Shown: in pieces, positions 47,251 through 48,842 of the stretch
Position numbering within the stretch: position 1 is the first letter of the stretch
How the letters are laid out: every line of letters starts with the position of its first letter
Assembly (NCBI GenBank): GCA_947625205.1
Contig: CANQNN010000019.1
Span: 1 to 48,842, forward strand
Direction of reading: 5' to 3'
Source of the DNA: an uncultured Lachnospiraceae bacterium
Lineage (GTDB): Bacteria; Bacillota; Clostridia; Lachnospirales; Lachnospiraceae
DNA: 48,842 nucleotides
The notes under the pieces: model-generated
What the model was told of the DNA's origin: nothing
What the model saw: the letters and a program-made list of their open reading frames with translations, nothing else
The model's database searches: none
Made by a program: the position numbers and the translations under genes

Positions 47251-47893
47251 ATGAAAAAATACAGCATGCAGAACAAAACTGCATGGGAATATAACGCTTA
47301 TGAATTTTGGACAAAGACATTGGGAAAGCCGGAAGAACGTGCAAAAAAGGATTTGGAAAACCCAATAAGGATGCTGAAGTTTTGATATATCTGAGGATAA
47401 TAAAAGGTATGCTTTAGAAGTGGCAGAGGCGGCACATGCCCACATTGATTTTGAGGTTTGCGATATACTTGAAATCGACATGACGAAATATGGAAGCTAT
47501 TTCGATGTTGTGTTTATGGAAGGGGGTATTCTTCATTATTTTCACGACATAAATGAATTTATGAAAATCATGTATTCGCTCCTTAAATCGGGAGGTAAAA
47601 TGATATGCAGCGACTTTCATCCGTTTACAAAAATAGCGGACACTTTAAAATTGGAGCAACCCACAATGAGTTATTTTTCAACAGAAATTTTTGAAGGAGA
47701 AATGGCTCACGCCCGTTTTTTTGATGAACCGATTCGAAGTAAAATGCCTAAATGCAGTTACAGAAGATACACCATAAGCGAAATTATAAATTCAATTATA
47801 CAAAGTGGCTTTTGCTTAAAACGCTTTGACGAGCATCCATCCTGGGAAAACGAAAAGTTGCCGGGAGAATTTACCGCTATAGGAATAAAATAG
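47251..47893 (+). pseudogene. SAM-dependent methyltransferase gene with internal deletion
   Basis: The ATG at 47251 directly follows the fusion gene and its GGGGAGG site. The frame reads MKKYSMQNKTAWEYNAYEFW and then KKDLENPIRMLKF and stops at 47385. In another frame the protein resumes at FDISEDNKRYALEVAEAAHA and runs to 47893 with all later motifs (DVVFMEGGILHYFHD, GGKMICSDFHPF). The segment between, which should contain the glycine-rich SAM-binding motif I, is absent. The gene is therefore broken by a deletion of roughly 100 bases or more, plus a frame change, near 47378-47382. Confidence 0.88.
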
Positions 47894-47911
47894 ATTATTA
47901 CAGACAAATTG

Positions 47912-47962
47912 AAATGTGCGCCTACGGGGTGTAAATTTCGCTTGCGTTGTAAAATGTGCGCC
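47912..47962. repeat. Short direct repeat before the Nudix gene
   Basis: AAATGTGCGCC occurs at 47912-47922 and again at 47952-47962, 40 bases apart, within the 114-base spacer between the methyltransferase remnant and the Nudix gene. No known element is recognised. Confidence 0.45.
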
Positions 47963-48007
47963 GGGAGCAGGTGAAAGTCTGTTTGTTTGCATGGAGGGGA
48001 AAAGTCT

Positions 48008-48490
48008 ATGGAACTATGGGATGCCTATGATAAAGATTTCAACAAAATCAGCAATGTAACGTTAATAAGGGAAGAACCAATTCCCGAAGGGCTTTTCCAT
48101 TTAGTCAGCGATATCATCGTGAAACATACCGATGGAAGCTATTTGCTGATGCAGCGTGACAAACGCAAATATTTCGGCGGTATGTGGGAGGCTACTGCGG
48201 GCGGTTCGGCATTACGCGGAGAGACTTCTTTGGAATGTGCGGTGAGAGAACTGCGGGAAGAAACCGGAATTGAATCCGATCATTTGACTGAAATAGGACG
48301 GGTGAGAAGTCATAATACATTGTATGTTGAATTTCTTTGTGTGACGGACTGTAAAAAAGACAGTATCATCTTGCAGGATGGGGAAACCATTGCGTATAAG
48401 TGGGTGAGCAGAAATGAACTCATCTCTATGAAAGAAAGTGAATTGATAACCGAACGTATGCAGAAATTCATGGAGGAATTACAATCATAA
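48008..48490 (+). CDS. Nudix hydrolase
   Basis: A 160-residue protein. The complete Nudix box G-x5-E-x7-RE-L-x-EE-x-G-I runs from Gly66 to Ile88 (SALRGETSLECAVRELREET). It lies behind a typical beta strand YLLMQRDKRKYFGGMWEATA. Nudix enzymes hydrolyse nucleoside diphosphates linked to another group; the substrate cannot be told. The start at 48008 is set by GGAGGGG 8 bases upstream. A broken copy of the same gene lies 2.1 kb upstream. Confidence 0.93.
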   Translation: MELWDAYDKDFNKISNVTLIREEPIPEGLFHLVSDIIVKHTDGSYLLMQRDKRKYFGGMWEATAGGSALRGETSLECAVRELREETGIESDHLTEIGRVRSHNTLYVEFLCVTDCKKDSIILQDGETIAYKWVSRNELISMKESELITERMQKFMEELQS

Positions 48491-48576
48491 CTGCAGCAAA
48501 GAACACGGATATCACATTGCAAAGTTTGATACAAATCAGTTATCCGATGAATAGAAGTTTCTGAAGAAGGAGAACC

Positions 48577-48842
48577 ATGATAAAAGAAATTGATAAAAAT
48601 GATATTTCGGAATGTGTGCAGGTTATCAGAAACAGTTTTATAACGGTTGCAAATGAATTTGGATTTACTGCGGATAATGCGCCACGATTTACGGCTTTTG
48701 CTGTAAATGCTGATAGGCTGAATTATCAATTAGAAATGGAACACAGGATCATGATTGCATTTTGCCTTGACAGTGGAAAAATAGTAGGGTACTATTCTTT
48801 GCTTTGGCAGGATAATCATCAATGTGAACTCAATAATTTATG
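48577..48842 (+). CDS. GNAT-like acetyltransferase, cut by the window end
   Basis: The first 88 residues of a protein that continues past the window. AAGAAGGAG precedes the ATG. The start (MIKEIDKNDISECVQVIRNS) and the beta strands around IAFCLDSGKIVGYYSLLW, ending in CELNNL, fit the N-terminal half of a GNAT domain. The acetyl-CoA motif would lie beyond the end, so the call is provisional. Confidence 0.7.
   Translation, partial: MIKEIDKNDISECVQVIRNSFITVANEFGFTADNAPRFTAFAVNADRLNYQLEMEHRIMIAFCLDSGKIVGYYSLLWQDNHQCELNNL

Noticed and set aside
47894..48007. Integron-type attC site between the accessory genes
   Set aside because: GTTGTAA and GCGCC-like pieces occur, but there is no paired R'/R'' palindrome and no integrase gene.
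43000..48842. Insertion sequence or prophage as carrier of the accessory genes
   Set aside because: No transposase, integrase, phage structural gene, terminal inverted repeat or tRNA attachment site is visible in the window.

Overview
The window is a chromosomal replication-origin region from a Gram-positive anaerobe of the class Clostridia, most likely a gut or rumen Lachnospiraceae. Evidence for this is the gene order rpmH / oriC / dnaA-dnaN-yaaA-recF-gyrB-gyrA, strong AGGAGG-type ribosome binding sites, a flavin reductase-rubredoxin fusion, a secreted GH10 xylanase with a CE2-type esterase nearby, and typical Lachnospiraceae families (DUF4080, DUF4173, DUF4358, YozG/DUF2975). The species cannot be named from the sequence alone.

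Left arm (1-9,900, mostly minus strand, read away from the origin): rpmH, rnpA, yidD, yidC, jag/khpB, mnmE, mnmG, rsmG and a B12-binding radical SAM gene form the classic ribosome / RNase P / membrane-insertion / tRNA-modification cluster. It starts from a textbook promoter (TTGACG-17-TATAAT), with a strong terminator directly after rpmH and a weaker hairpin between jag and mnmE. A plus-strand alpha/beta hydrolase with its own promoter lies at the far left.

Origin (about 9,900-12,000): a very AT-rich 550-base spacer carries five DnaA-box-like 9-mers upstream of dnaA. A second AT-rich spacer between dnaA and dnaN has three more near-matches, giving a two-part origin as in Bacillus. dnaA, dnaN, yaaA, recF, gyrB and gyrA follow on the plus strand.

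Right arm (19,000-42,000): metabolic and envelope genes in mixed orientation. They are a GH10 xylanase lipoprotein, an HTH membrane regulator, a rubredoxin fusion, galactokinase, a Cys-rich small protein, an ABC exporter, a MATE pump, a DUF4173 / YozG-like HTH / DUF2975 operon, exodeoxyribonuclease III, a membrane-anchored C39-like peptidase, an MBOAT plus DltD-like surface acylation pair beside a DUF4358 lipoprotein and a CE2-type esterase, murG, pgi, and a LysR regulator divergent from an EamA transporter.

Accessory end (43,000-48,842): a visibly more AT-rich run of plus-strand genes. It holds two nucleoside-phosphorylase-fold proteins (one fused to a GNAT acetyltransferase), a HAD hydrolase, a sugar-nucleotide-type epimerase, a Nudix hydrolase, a GNAT gene cut by the window end, and two broken genes. 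The broken genes are a methyltransferase missing its SAM-binding segment and a Nudix fragment missing exactly the Nudix box. This gene-turnover zone and its GNAT-phosphorylase fusion are the least ordinary part of the window. I saw no CRISPR array, insertion sequence, rRNA or tRNA gene.
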